The notes beneath the pieces were generated by a model. That model was not told the DNA's origin. It did no database searches and worked only from the letters and a program-made list of their open reading frames with translations. DNA of 64,000 bases from NCBI RefSeq assembly GCF_015558675.1, contig NZ_JADMOL010000001.1, forward strand, positions 727,352-791,351, given 5' to 3'. Below are positions 50,763 through 59,394 of the stretch, piece by piece (position 1 is the stretch's first letter; the number at the start of each line of letters is the position of its first letter). A program made the position numbers and the translations under genes. Source of the DNA: Paenibacillus sp. 1001270B_150601_E10 (GTDB taxonomy: Bacteria; Bacillota; Bacilli; Paenibacillales; Paenibacillaceae).

Positions 50763-51557
50763 TTAAAACACACTACGTACCAATCCCCCATCTATTCGTA
50801 ACGCAGAGCCATTAATTGCCGAGGAAAGAGGACTGCTTAAGAAGGTGACTAGATGTGCAATTTCTTCTGGTCGAATAAGCCTTTGAATAATCGAGGTTGG
50901 TCGATTCTCTTTCATAAATCGCTGTTCCGCTTCCTCCATTGTCAAATTCTCATTAGGATAAAGACTATTCAACATCGTTTCCACTCCTTCTGTAAAAGTG
51001 GAACCAGGCATTACCGTATTGACCGTCACATTTGTTCCCTTAGTCAACTCAGCTAAACTGCGTGAAAGCGAGAGCTGCATGGTTTTGGTCGCACTATAAT
51101 GGGCCATTTCTTGAGATGGCATAATCGCTGCTTCGCTTGCGATAAAGATGACTCTGCCTTCTTTTTTCTGTATCATTTGTTCTAGGTATCGGCGAGAAAG
51201 TCGAACACCGCTCATGATGTTAACTTCAAAAAATTTAAACCAATCTTCATCAGGAATATCAAAAAATTCGGCAGGCTCAAAAATACCCAGGTTGTTAATA
51301 AGAATGTCTGCTTCAGAGTACATTTCAATAACCTTTTGGCATCCCTGTTCTGTACCTAGATCAGCAGCCGCTGGCTGAAGGATGGCTTCAGGATATTTTT
51401 CTTGAATTTCTTTTATCGTTTGATTAACTTTTTCTTCACGACGTCCATTAATAAGTACAGTGGCACCTTCCGCCGCTAGTGACATGGCAATCGCTTTTCC
51501 AATTCCTGCCGTAGATCCCGTAACCAGTGCCGTTTTTCCTTCTAAATGCAGACGCAT
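50763..51557 (-). CDS. Short-chain dehydrogenase/reductase
   Basis: 264 aa from the ATG at 51557, 6 bases after GGAGGG. Classical SDR: VTGSTAGIGKAIA (about 12, NAD(P) binding), NNLGIF, IFIASEAAI with catalytic Ser, and HYSATK with Tyr and Lys (about 158). The substrate is unknown. By eye this gene and the aldo-keto reductase after it are more AT-rich than their neighbours, which hints at a different origin. Confidence 0.9.
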   Translation of the reverse strand: MRLHLEGKTALVTGSTAGIGKAIAMSLAAEGATVLINGRREEKVNQTIKEIQEKYPEAILQPAAADLGTEQGCQKVIEMYSEADILINNLGIFEPAEFFDIPDEDWFKFFEVNIMSGVRLSRRYLEQMIQKKEGRVIFIASEAAIMPSQEMAHYSATKTMQLSLSRSLAELTKGTNVTVNTVMPGSTFTEGVETMLNSLYPNENLTMEEAEQRFMKENRPTSIIQRLIRPEEIAHLVTFLSSPLSSAINGSALRIDGGLVRSVF

Positions 51558-51613
51558 GCAGATCCCTCCTAGAGTCATTATTATCAGAAAATAAGAAAAG
51601 CCGCCCTTAACTT

Positions 51614-51649
51614 AAAAGGATACAGACGAAAAATCGTCCATATCCTTTT
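51614..51649 (-). terminator. Hairpin after the aldo-keto reductase gene
   Basis: AAAAGGATA (51614-51622) pairs with TATCCTTTT (51641-51649), with GACGA/TCGTC inside. On the minus strand only TTTTAAG follows, so termination may be modest. Confidence 0.6.
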
Positions 51650-51657
51650 GCATCTTC

Positions 51658-52503
51658 TTAAAAATCAAAATTGTCCGGATCTGGACCAACTCGGTAATGC
51701 TGGTTCAGATCATGAATTCGTTCCATATCTTCTTTCGTCAACTCAAAATCAAATACCATTGCATTTTCAACGATTCGATGTTCTTTTGTAGATTTAGGAA
51801 TAGTTACCACGCCATTTTGTAAGTCCCAACGCAGAATAATTTGCGCAACAGACTTGTCATATTTGTTTGCGATATCTTTCAAGACCTGATTATCTAATAA
51901 TTGGCCTTGCATTAATGGAGACCAGGCTTCCAGCTGAATGCCATGTTCCTGACAAAACGACTGAAGTTCTTTTTGGGTCAAGCGTGGATGGTATTCCACT
52001 TGATTGACCATTGGTTTAATTTCAGCATCTTTCATTAGGTCTTCGAGATGATGAATCTGAAAATTACTTACTCCAATAGCTTTTACTCTTCCTTCTTTGT
52101 AAAGAGTCTCTAATGCTCTCCATGCATCTTTATATTTGCCTTCTACAGGCCAATGAATAAGGTATAAATCCAGATATTCCAAACCAAGTTTATTTAAGCT
52201 CGCTTCATAGGCTGCCATTGTGGATTCATACCCTAAATCGGCATTCCAAACTTTCGATGTCACAAATAGATCTTCTCTAGAAATGCCAGCTTCAGCAATT
52301 CCTTCACGGATCCCTTGTCCAACTCCCTCTTCATTTCCATAAATAGCTGCCGTATCAACACTACGGTAACCGTGTTTAATGGCTGTTTTAACAGCTTGAA
52401 CTAACTCAGGACCTTCTTCTACTTTAAATACCCCGAGACCAAACCAAGGCATTTTTATACCATTATGCAATGTTGTTTTATCTTGTAAATTTTGCGCTAT
52501 CAT
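51658..52503 (-). CDS. Aldo/keto reductase (YvgN-like)
   Basis: 281 aa; the ATG follows GGAGG at 7 bases. The AKR tetrad is visible: Asp in SVDTAAIYGNE (about 50) with Tyr, Lys in TSKVW (about 84) and His in YLIHWPVEG (about 117). IGVSNF and TIPKST complete the NADPH-binding barrel. Such enzymes reduce methylglyoxal and other aldehydes. It may respond to electrophile stress together with the SDR. Confidence 0.9.
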   Translation of the reverse strand: MIAQNLQDKTTLHNGIKMPWFGLGVFKVEEGPELVQAVKTAIKHGYRSVDTAAIYGNEEGVGQGIREGIAEAGISREDLFVTSKVWNADLGYESTMAAYEASLNKLGLEYLDLYLIHWPVEGKYKDAWRALETLYKEGRVKAIGVSNFQIHHLEDLMKDAEIKPMVNQVEYHPRLTQKELQSFCQEHGIQLEAWSPLMQGQLLDNQVLKDIANKYDKSVAQIILRWDLQNGVVTIPKSTKEHRIVENAMVFDFELTKEDMERIHDLNQHYRVGPDPDNFDF

Positions 52504-52954
52504 AAATTGACCTCCAAATTGTTAAAAATCTCCTAGATGTTTGTGCTGTTATCATGCGCTCTTTCTATAAATGTATTCGAGGCTGATGCAAAGCCGGTGT
52601 CTTGCAATGCCATCTATATTAGATAAAAGAAAGCTTCATAAGCCTATAGAACCCCGTATAAATTCAACTTTAGCTACAAGATTTCCCCAACATCCAAAGC
52701 GTATTCGCAAACGAGTCACTCATGGATGAACTACGATATTGTCCTGACAATCTTTAATCTAAAATGATGAAAATCAACCGGCAAATGATAGTATGAGGGA
52801 TATGAATCATAAAGAAAAGTACGCACTTTTTTGTACTATAGACACTTAAAAGTTCTATAGGTACTTTTAAGTGCCCAAGTAAAAGGAGGCTGAAAACGCA
52901 GCATAAGAAGAACAATTCTTCTATTGATAAAAGGGGAGGTTAAACAAACTGAAT
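52504..52954. other. Intergenic region with large palindrome and orphan ribosome sites
   Basis: CACTTAAAAGT (52843-52853) and ACTTTTAAGTG (52863-52873) form a perfect 11-base inverted repeat. It sits in a motif-rich stretch with GTACTATAG and GTTCTATAG. AGGAGG near 52892 and GGGGAGG near 52933 have no open frame after them. It looks like the control region of a lost gene, or of the divergent aldo-keto reductase. The remaining part to 52780 shows nothing else. Confidence 0.45.
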
Positions 52955-52980
52955 AAAAAAAAGGAGGATAATGATCCTCC
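52955..52980 (-). terminator. Intrinsic terminator
   Basis: On the minus strand GGAGGAT-CATT-ATCCTCC is followed by eight T. It could end the transcript of the regulator gene at 53112. A second hairpin, GAACCC-CCTGC with GCAG-AGGGTTC, lies at 52991-53024. Confidence 0.75.
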
Positions 52981-53111
52981 CTAGTGTATCGAACCCCCTG
53001 CCTTTTTAAAGATGCAGAGGGTTCAACTGGTTCATAAAAACACAGCTCCGATTAAAAACAAGCTCATCCTTCTCTTCACTTATCGTTAGATGGCTTCTGC
53101 ATGCATAATGC

Positions 53112-53786
53112 TTACGATTCATTCTCCTTCTGCGACTTAATTCGGTACGTGCAGCGCCTTCCTTGCTTGGCAAGGCATTCGGTACGCTCGACATCTGCTT
53201 GAAGCAGTTGCTGAAATAACGCCAGCTCACAAGCACACGGCTCCTCATAGCGGTCCGCTACTTGTGCAATGGGACAATTATATTCATGAAGCAGCCAGGT
53301 TCCGTCCTGTTGCTGTTCCGTTTCAACCATATATCCATTGGAATCCTGAATGTTGCCAAGCTCTTGAATACGCTCATCCAAGCTCTTGCCTTTCATGTGC
53401 GGCATGTATTTATCAAGCAGCGTCTCTTGTCTGCCAGCGAATAATTGTCCAATTCGATCGCTTCCCTTTGCAGCGGCGTCCTCATCTGGAACCGGCAGCT
53501 TCTCTACTTCTTTTAGTAGATCGAGAACGAGCTGATGATACTGCTTCGGAAAGCGTTCATCCCCAAGGGAAGAGAGATGATACATCTGCAAAGGTCTGCC
53601 CATTGGCTGACGAACTTGCTCCGTCTCCAGCACACCTTCCTCTACATATTGGGTAAGATAGCGTCTTACCCCCATCTCGGTCATTCCCAATTGTTCAGCA
53701 AGCTGTGCAGCTGACATCGAACCATTAGTCTTGATGAGATGGAGCAGCATCCCACGTGTAGAAGGCTTTCGTTGTCCTCTTGTCAT
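53112..53786 (-). CDS. Winged-helix regulator with four C-terminal cysteines (SufR/COG2345-like)
   Basis: 224 aa from the ATG at 53786, 8 bases after AGGTGA. The N-terminal winged helix (SAAQLAEQLGMTEMGVRRYL, about 23-42, and a MGRPLQMYHL wing) binds DNA. The C-terminal half has Cys residues in YNCPIAQ, EPCACEL, TECLAKQ and RRCTYRI. A winged helix plus such a Cys set resembles SufR-type regulators that bind an iron-sulfur cluster, but spacing was only judged by eye. The regulated genes are unknown. Confidence 0.8.
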   Translation of the reverse strand: MTRGQRKPSTRGMLLHLIKTNGSMSAAQLAEQLGMTEMGVRRYLTQYVEEGVLETEQVRQPMGRPLQMYHLSSLGDERFPKQYHQLVLDLLKEVEKLPVPDEDAAAKGSDRIGQLFAGRQETLLDKYMPHMKGKSLDERIQELGNIQDSNGYMVETEQQQDGTWLLHEYNCPIAQVADRYEEPCACELALFQQLLQADVERTECLAKQGRRCTYRIKSQKENES

Positions 53787-53901
53787 AGGCTTCACCTGTC
53801 AGCGTCAAATTAATACCGTCATTGTATCTTATTATGACACTGCTGTAAATCAAGCTCTCATGGAAGCTTGATCCTTTTGCATCGCTTTCATATCCAAATG
53901 G

Positions 53902-54330
53902 TTATGGAAGCTGAAGCTCCTTCACAATAAAATGACGAACGGATTCTGCGAATGTTGTCAGCACATCCGGCAGCTCTTGAAGCAAAGGATGGATACGGGT
54001 TCGTTCCCATTCCGCATAATGCTGCACGATAGGCTTGCGAAGCTGTACAAGAGCAACCAGCGCTTTATGCAAATCCGAATCAACTACGCCTTCCTGCGCG
54101 ATGATATCCATAATATCCTCATAGCTGCTTGCATCTCTCATAATAAATCCATCAATAAGGAGGCTGCCTACATCTGTTACGATCTCGATTGAGAGCTGTA
54201 AGACTCTTTCCTGCGCAAGATGCACGATGATCGAATCGTCCCACTTGGCTTTGATCTGTGCAACACCCTTTACGAGTGATTGTATCTCATTTAAACGCTT
54301 CTCAATTTGCTCTTGGTCAACGTAATACAT
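53902..54330 (-). CDS. yutE: YutE-like DUF86/HepT-family protein
   Basis: 142 aa; the ATG follows AGGAGG at 7 bases. It closely follows Bacillus YutE: YYVDQEQIEKRLNEI, DVGSLLIDGFIMRDASSYED and LRKPIVQHYAEW. HepT-type RNase toxins carry an Rx4-6HxY motif; here R and HY are present (RKPIVQHY) but the spacing differs, so toxin activity is uncertain. No MNT-type nucleotidyltransferase antitoxin gene is adjacent. Confidence 0.85.
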   Translation of the reverse strand: MYYVDQEQIEKRLNEIQSLVKGVAQIKAKWDDSIIVHLAQERVLQLSIEIVTDVGSLLIDGFIMRDASSYEDIMDIIAQEGVVDSDLHKALVALVQLRKPIVQHYAEWERTRIHPLLQELPDVLTTFAESVRHFIVKELQLP

Positions 54331-54465
54331 CTAGATGCCTCCTTTGGAGTCGTATACTATTAGCATAGCATAAAGAACAAGAAAAGATATCCATATCAAA
54401 GGATTAATATAATCGCTTATACTACCTTTTAATGATAGGAGCAAATCGCTTCTAACAGAACGAAG

Positions 54466-54493
54466 AAGAGGCTTTCATTATCGAAAGCCTCTT
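54466..54493 (-). terminator. Terminator of the cupredoxin gene
   Basis: AAGAGGCTTTC pairs with GAAAGCCTCTT around a 6-base loop, 22 bases after the stop codon on the minus strand. Confidence 0.8.
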
Positions 54494-54514
54494 GCTAACG
54501 CTAGGTTGATTCAT

Positions 54515-54892
54515 TTATTCAACAACGAGAACAGACTTCATCGTGTCATGGCCTGCTCCGCACATAATCGAACAGTGAATCTCATATTTTCCAGGCTTGT
54601 CAAACGTAATCTCTTGCTCTTTGTGTTCATTCGTCAGGTTAATGTTCAGTTCCTTAATCTCAGCGCCATGAACGCCGGACTTGTTTTCAAGCTTCAACAA
54701 GACAGGTTCGCCTGCTTTGACCTTATATTCAGCTTGATCAAAGGTAAAGTCATTTTTAGCGATCATTTTCACAACTTGAACGCCTTCTGGCGCCGCTTCC
54801 TCAACCGGAGGCTTCGGCATGTTGAACAGCATGAGACCTGCAGCAAGCAAGCACGCAATGCCGAAGAAGACGACCATTGCCCATTTTTGCAT
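54515..54892 (-). CDS. Membrane-anchored CuA-type cupredoxin (cytochrome c oxidase subunit II-like)
   Basis: 125 aa. An N-terminal membrane anchor or signal (VVFFGIACLLAAGLMLF) is followed by a single cupredoxin domain. The copper ligands of a CuA site are visible: His in KSGVHGAEI (about 81) and CSIMCGAGHDTM (about 107-118). It is too short to be a full oxidase subunit II and no other oxidase gene is near. It could be an electron carrier, a copper chaperone, or a subunit of a small oxidase encoded elsewhere. Confidence 0.87.
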   Translation of the reverse strand: MQKWAMVVFFGIACLLAAGLMLFNMPKPPVEEAAPEGVQVVKMIAKNDFTFDQAEYKVKAGEPVLLKLENKSGVHGAEIKELNINLTNEHKEQEITFDKPGKYEIHCSIMCGAGHDTMKSVLVVE

Positions 54893-55053
54893 AATTGTCC
54901 TACGCCCCTTTGTCTATTACATTCGTCACTATTCCTATTATAAAATGAACAACAGAATCTACAACCCAAAGTTTTACTTTTAAGTTCCAAAATTTTCATT
55001 TGTGACAGAATGTTGAACATTTATTTTTTGGACCAAAGAAGGCATAGGAATGG

Positions 55054-55497
55054 TTATGGTTTGTCCTTAGGTTCCTCCTGATCAGCTTCGATATCTGCGG
55101 CTTTCTCGTCTTCCCTTTGCTTCAAAACATAAATGATACGCTTGACTTGTGAAGGAAGTGGCAAGCCTAAGCGACCGTAATTCTCTGTAATGCTGATCAG
55201 TTCATTTGCTAGATAGAAGCTGATCGCCCCATCCTTAATCCATGTCGTGCCAAACACCACATCCATATGATGAGCAAGCGTGATCACGAGGAGCATCATT
55301 GCCTTTTTAGCTAAGCCCCAAAACCCTGCCATGCTGTATAGACCTTTTCCTTCTTTAAGTGAAGCAGCTATTCCTGAAATGTAATCGATTACGATCGTCA
55401 CAAGAAATAGGGTCAGCAAGTGGCTCCACTCCCCGAAAAGAAACGTTAGTATCACTCCGAATGCTCCGCAGATGGTATTAAAAAGCTGAATATTCAA
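55054..55497 (-). CDS. Phage-type holin (holin 4/TcdE family)
   Basis: 147 aa from a TTG start at 55497, 4-6 bases after GGAGGTGG. Three hydrophobic segments are visible (FGVILTFLFGEW, LLTLFLVTIVIDYISGI, AMMLLVITLAHHMDVVF) with the family motif DYISGIAASLKEGKGLYS. The C-terminus is charged (DEKAADIEADQEEPKD). Such proteins release endolysins or export proteins. No endolysin or other phage gene is next to it, so it is either a lone remnant or a domesticated gene. Confidence 0.85.
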   Translation of the reverse strand: MNIQLFNTICGAFGVILTFLFGEWSHLLTLFLVTIVIDYISGIAASLKEGKGLYSMAGFWGLAKKAMMLLVITLAHHMDVVFGTTWIKDGAISFYLANELISITENYGRLGLPLPSQVKRIIYVLKQREDEKAADIEADQEEPKDKP

Positions 55498-55684
55498 GCT
55501 GCCACCTCCAATACATTGCGAGATATTGCATTCTATGAACTTCTTGTCCACGCTGCCACGGCAAAAAGACCCCCGCCCTGCTCCTTCTTACATGACTAAA
55601 AGGAACAAATATGGAGGTCTTATTGATCAAAATCTATTTAAAAGATAGGGTTACAAACTTCGAATATTGGCATGTAACTTCCAT

Positions 55685-57001
55685 TTACGCCTCTTCCTTA
55701 AAGAATTGAGGCAAATAGGCTTTATTGGCCTCCAACATCTCGTCAAGCAGCTTCTCGGCAACACCGACCGAAGGAACGAGAGGATGGTGTACCATCGCTT
55801 GAAGCGCAATGCCGCGATCTCCAGTCACAGCTGCTTCAATGGTCAATTCCTCGTATACTTTAACCGCATGCAGCAGTCCCTTAACATGGTTTGGCACATG
55901 CTGTGGCGGAAGTGGAATCGGTCCTTGTGCAGTAACGACACAGTTTACCTCAATGCTTGCATCAGCAGGCAGGAAGTCATAGATATTGCCATTCATGACG
56001 TTCAACGTCTGGATGTCGCGTGTGTCATTATAGATTGAAGTCATCAGCTTCACAGCAGCCTCAGAGTAGTAAGCACCTCCGCGCTGCTCCAGCTGTTTCG
56101 GCTTCACCTTCAGGTTCACGTCCTTATACAGCTCGAACAATTCCTTCTCCACACGGCTAACGACGTCAGCACGCGTTCCGTCTTTCTCCAGTGCGGTCTT
56201 CATTTCCTCAAACATGACATCCGACATGTAGAAATACTTCAAATAATACGTCGGAATCGCACGAAGGGATTGAAGGAACGGAACGCTCCAGCCAAAGGTC
56301 GGCACGTTTTTCGCCGTATAAGTCGTTCCACCTTCCAATAGCTCATCAAGCTTCTCTTCGCCCTTAACAAGAGCCGACGTTACCCAATGAAGATGGTTGA
56401 TGCCGACGAATTCCGGCAGTACCTCTTGCTCGCTTACGCCATATTGCTGCGCTAAGAACTTCTGGAAGTTGATCGGTGAGTTGCAAAGACCAATGGATTT
56501 CACCTTGCTGTGCTTCGCTACCGCTTCGGTTACGATCCCCGCTGGGTTTGTAAAGTTTAGCAGCCACGCATTAGGTGCAAGCTCTTCGATATCGCGACAA
56601 ATGTCGAGAATGATAGGCACCGTTCGAAGCGCCTTGAACATCCCCCCTGGGCCAGTCGTCTCTTGACCAATGACTCCATGCTGGATTGGAATATGCTCAT
56701 CGCGCTTGCGTGCTTCAAGCAACCCGACACGGATTTGAGTCGTAACAAAGTCTGCACCTGCAATCGCTTCTCTGCGATTCAAGGTAAGGTTCACCTGCAT
56801 CGGAATTCCTGCCTCTTCAACCATTCGCTTCGCGAGGTTTCCGACGATATCAAGCTTGTGCTTGCCTTCCTCGATATCGACAAGCCACAGCTCACGAATC
56901 GGCATTTGATCATAGTGCTTGATGAAGCCCTCCACGATCTCAGGCGTATAAGAAGAACCTCCGCCGATTACTGCAATCTTCAATCCTGTCTTTGCTGTCA
57001 T
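55685..57001 (-). CDS. GH4 family 6-phospho-beta-glucosidase
   Basis: 438 aa from the ATG at 57001, 7 bases after GGAGGA. NAD+-dependent GH4 hydrolase: IAVIGGGSSYTPE (about 11, NAD binding), GQETTGPGG, NFTNPAG, the metal-binding Cys and His in GLCNSP (about 172) and GINHLHW (about 203), and RGGAYYSEAA. These enzymes split phosphorylated beta-glucosides by an oxidation-elimination route with Mn. The sugar kinase upstream could phosphorylate the substrate. No PTS genes are present in the window. Confidence 0.92.
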   Translation of the reverse strand: MTAKTGLKIAVIGGGSSYTPEIVEGFIKHYDQMPIRELWLVDIEEGKHKLDIVGNLAKRMVEEAGIPMQVNLTLNRREAIAGADFVTTQIRVGLLEARKRDEHIPIQHGVIGQETTGPGGMFKALRTVPIILDICRDIEELAPNAWLLNFTNPAGIVTEAVAKHSKVKSIGLCNSPINFQKFLAQQYGVSEQEVLPEFVGINHLHWVTSALVKGEEKLDELLEGGTTYTAKNVPTFGWSVPFLQSLRAIPTYYLKYFYMSDVMFEEMKTALEKDGTRADVVSRVEKELFELYKDVNLKVKPKQLEQRGGAYYSEAAVKLMTSIYNDTRDIQTLNVMNGNIYDFLPADASIEVNCVVTAQGPIPLPPQHVPNHVKGLLHAVKVYEELTIEAAVTGDRGIALQAMVHHPLVPSVGVAEKLLDEMLEANKAYLPQFFKEEA

Positions 57002-57066
57002 GATAATCTCCTCCATCCATAAATTAATGGAACACTATATAATTAAAATAAGATAACCGCTTTAAC

Positions 57067-58032
57067 TTATACCGTCAAAGATTTAAGCTTCGCTTCTGTC
57101 TCTGCGTCAAGCTTCACACCGTCCATATCAAGCGCGCTTAGAATCGCGCCTGCGACAGGGTCTGACTGCAGATGAACACAACAAGCATTCGGTGCTTGAC
57201 TCTTCACCACTCGCTCAATAGCATCCGTCAAGTGAGGGCTCGTTCCTTTATTCAATACACTGCCGATATAGACAACATCAAACTGCTCTTCTGTCATATT
57301 CAAGCGACGAATAAGCGCTGTAACCGCATTGCCCATCTCTGCGCCTTCACGCTCGAGAATGTCAATTGCCACTTGATCGCCTTGGCTTGCAGCGGTGAAC
57401 AATGTCTTTACGAGATCACTTGGCACATTGCGCCTCTCATAGAGCACATCTTCATAGATCGCTTCTACGGAATCTCCTTGCATATGCTCCAGTACAAGAT
57501 CTGTCAGCATCGTCTTCGGCCCTCTCTCATCCCATGCGCGAATCACCGCGCGAAAGGCTAGAGTGGAAAGACCTGAGCCTCCGGCGAAGCCGTCTCCAAA
57601 GGTAAAGCCAAAGCCGCCGTACTGAAGCTCATCGCCCTTTGTGTTGCGGGCTGCACTGTTGAATCCGTTTCCACAAATGATGGCAGCCCCGTTGAATTGA
57701 CTCGTGCCGGCTCTCATGCCGATAATCGTATCGCATGTAATGTAATGCCTCTTGAATCCTAGTGACGCGATCATCGGTCTTAGAATCACATAATCTGGCT
57801 CGCGGTCAGCGCCTGCAAGTCCAAAGTAGGCGATCTTAATATCTTCTTGCGTTAGTCCCGCTTCCTTCAATGCATCCTCGCAGGCTTGACGAATATTACG
57901 CTCGGCCCTATCCTTGCCAAGCTGATGATTGCCATTGCCGGATACTCCTTTGCCCAATACGCGTCCCTGGGCATCCGTGATAACCGCATGGGTCTTGCTC
58001 CCGCCTGCATCTACGCCTAAGTAGATACTCAT
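57067..58032 (-). CDS. N-acetylglucosamine kinase-like (BadF/BadG ATPase family) sugar kinase
   Basis: 321 aa; the ATG follows GTGAGGAG. Actin-like ATPase fold: LGVDAGGSKTHAVI (phosphate 1), AYFGLAGADRE, CDTIIGMRAG, AIICGNGFNS (phosphate 2) and FGDGFAGGSG. Related proteins phosphorylate N-acetylglucosamine or other amino sugars. It lies 65 bases before the GH4 gene in the same direction, so the two are likely one operon. Confidence 0.88.
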   Translation of the reverse strand: MSIYLGVDAGGSKTHAVITDAQGRVLGKGVSGNGNHQLGKDRAERNIRQACEDALKEAGLTQEDIKIAYFGLAGADREPDYVILRPMIASLGFKRHYITCDTIIGMRAGTSQFNGAAIICGNGFNSAARNTKGDELQYGGFGFTFGDGFAGGSGLSTLAFRAVIRAWDERGPKTMLTDLVLEHMQGDSVEAIYEDVLYERRNVPSDLVKTLFTAASQGDQVAIDILEREGAEMGNAVTALIRRLNMTEEQFDVVYIGSVLNKGTSPHLTDAIERVVKSQAPNACCVHLQSDPVAGAILSALDMDGVKLDAETEAKLKSLTV

Positions 58033-58141
58033 TTAAATCGCTCCTCACCTTCTATTTACAGATACGAATCGATAGTTCATGTTCGAAATGAATGTAACGA
58101 TAGAACATCATGCTACTCGTGTTGATTATCTTTTTAAGCTC

Positions 58142-58156
58142 GATATCTGAGATATC
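58142..58156. promoter_or_regulatory. Palindrome upstream of the kinase-GH4 operon
   Basis: GATATCT-G-AGATATC is a perfect 15-base palindrome, 110 bases before the kinase start. It is a candidate operator. AraC-type regulators usually use direct repeats, so it may serve another factor. Confidence 0.35.
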
Positions 58157-58260
58157 TTATGACTTAAAGATACACCGATTTGGGGAGGATCAACTACTGC
58201 AAAATGAGTAATGGCTGATACTATCTTACTGTCTTTTTAACGAAATTGCAGATTAGGAAA

Positions 58261-59124
58261 TTAGTCCTGAATTCGATAATCACTGGGAGATACCCCCACA
58301 TATTGCTTAAAAAGGCGATTGAAGTTAGAAAGATTCCGGAATCCACACTGTGCGGAAATCGCTATAATTTTCTGATCAGTCGTTTCCAAGAGATGGATGG
58401 CTTCTGTTAATCTCAGCTGGATTAAATAATTCAGCGGCGAGGTCCCAACTGCTTGCGAAAACAGCTTGCTGAATCGGGACGGACTCAAATGAGTCAGGTC
58501 CGCCAGTTCTTGAAGGCTCCACGAATATGCCAGATTCGTTTCCATTGTATGAATGACTTCCTTCAGCGCATGCATATTCCGATGCTTGATTAGGTTGCTG
58601 GACTCGTTCGAAAGCACCATATGCCGATTCATTAAAGCTAGGAATCGAACGAGGTCTGAGCGAATGACAGATAGGTATGAAGTCTCTCTCTCTTCATATT
58701 CCTCTCTCATTCGCAAGAACAGCTTCCGAAGCTCTTTGTGCATCTCATGCTCACGATTAACAAGATTAGAGAACAATTCTCCCATTTCACGAAACGGCCG
58801 CATTAGCTCAGGCGCATACCGCAAATCCACGGCAAGAATAGATGGATCAAACATCAGAATATCCATGACCAGATCCTTCGACTCAAAAGCACGATGTAGA
58901 TCATCGCTGTTGATTAGAATCAGATCCCCCTCTTGGAACTCCAGCTTATGACCGTTGATCAGATAAAAGCCCGATCCCTGCCGTATATGGTTAATTTCTA
59001 ATGCATCATGCCAATGTAGCCGCTCAAAGCCCGGATTTACCCCTTCACTTGACGAGATCACAAGCGGAAACGACGGCTGATCGAATAAAATATTGTCTCT
59101 CGAAATGAGTTGAGGCTTATCCAT
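58261..59124 (-). CDS. AraC-family regulator with N-terminal cupin domain
   Basis: 287 aa; the ATG follows AAGGAG. The N-terminal sugar-sensing cupin region has LHWHDALEINHIRQG (about 36) and EGDLILINSDDLHRAF. The C-terminal double helix-turn-helix (about 190-287) has SLQELADLTHLSPSRFSKLF and ISAQCGFRNLSNFNRLFKQ. It probably controls the adjacent kinase-GH4 operon in response to a sugar. Confidence 0.92.
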   Translation of the reverse strand: MDKPQLISRDNILFDQPSFPLVISSSEGVNPGFERLHWHDALEINHIRQGSGFYLINGHKLEFQEGDLILINSDDLHRAFESKDLVMDILMFDPSILAVDLRYAPELMRPFREMGELFSNLVNREHEMHKELRKLFLRMREEYEERETSYLSVIRSDLVRFLALMNRHMVLSNESSNLIKHRNMHALKEVIHTMETNLAYSWSLQELADLTHLSPSRFSKLFSQAVGTSPLNYLIQLRLTEAIHLLETTDQKIIAISAQCGFRNLSNFNRLFKQYVGVSPSDYRIQD

Positions 59125-59326
59125 AGGGAGCTCTCCTTTATATACGTGAAGTTCTAGTTGAAGCTTAGCGTTAAATGATTACTTCTATTATATAAGCAGA
59201 GTGTAAAGTTCGAAATCTTATCCTTGGTTTGCATCGTAAAAAGATTATTTGATTGCAAAGTGATCGCCATGAACCAGCAAGTTACGATTCCATCGCTTAT
59301 CTCCTAATCTATCCTTCCCCCAATAT

Positions 59327-59376
59327 AAAAACAGCTCGTATAGGCGGGAGGTTGCTCCTCTATACGAACTGTTTTT
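59327..59376 (-). terminator. Intrinsic terminator of the TraB-family gene
   Basis: AACAG-TTCGTATAG pairs with CTATACGA-GCTGTT on the minus strand, followed by TTTTATATT. Confidence 0.8.
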
Positions 59377-59394
59377 AGAATTATGTTGAATTTG

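Noticed and set aside
53902-54330. HepT toxin of a HepT-MNT toxin-antitoxin pair
   Set aside because: No MNT nucleotidyltransferase gene on either side, motif spacing is unusual, and the protein resembles solitary YutE.
58085-58110. Catabolite-responsive (cre) site near TGTAACGATAGAACA
   Set aside because: The central CG is not in the position required by the cre consensus.
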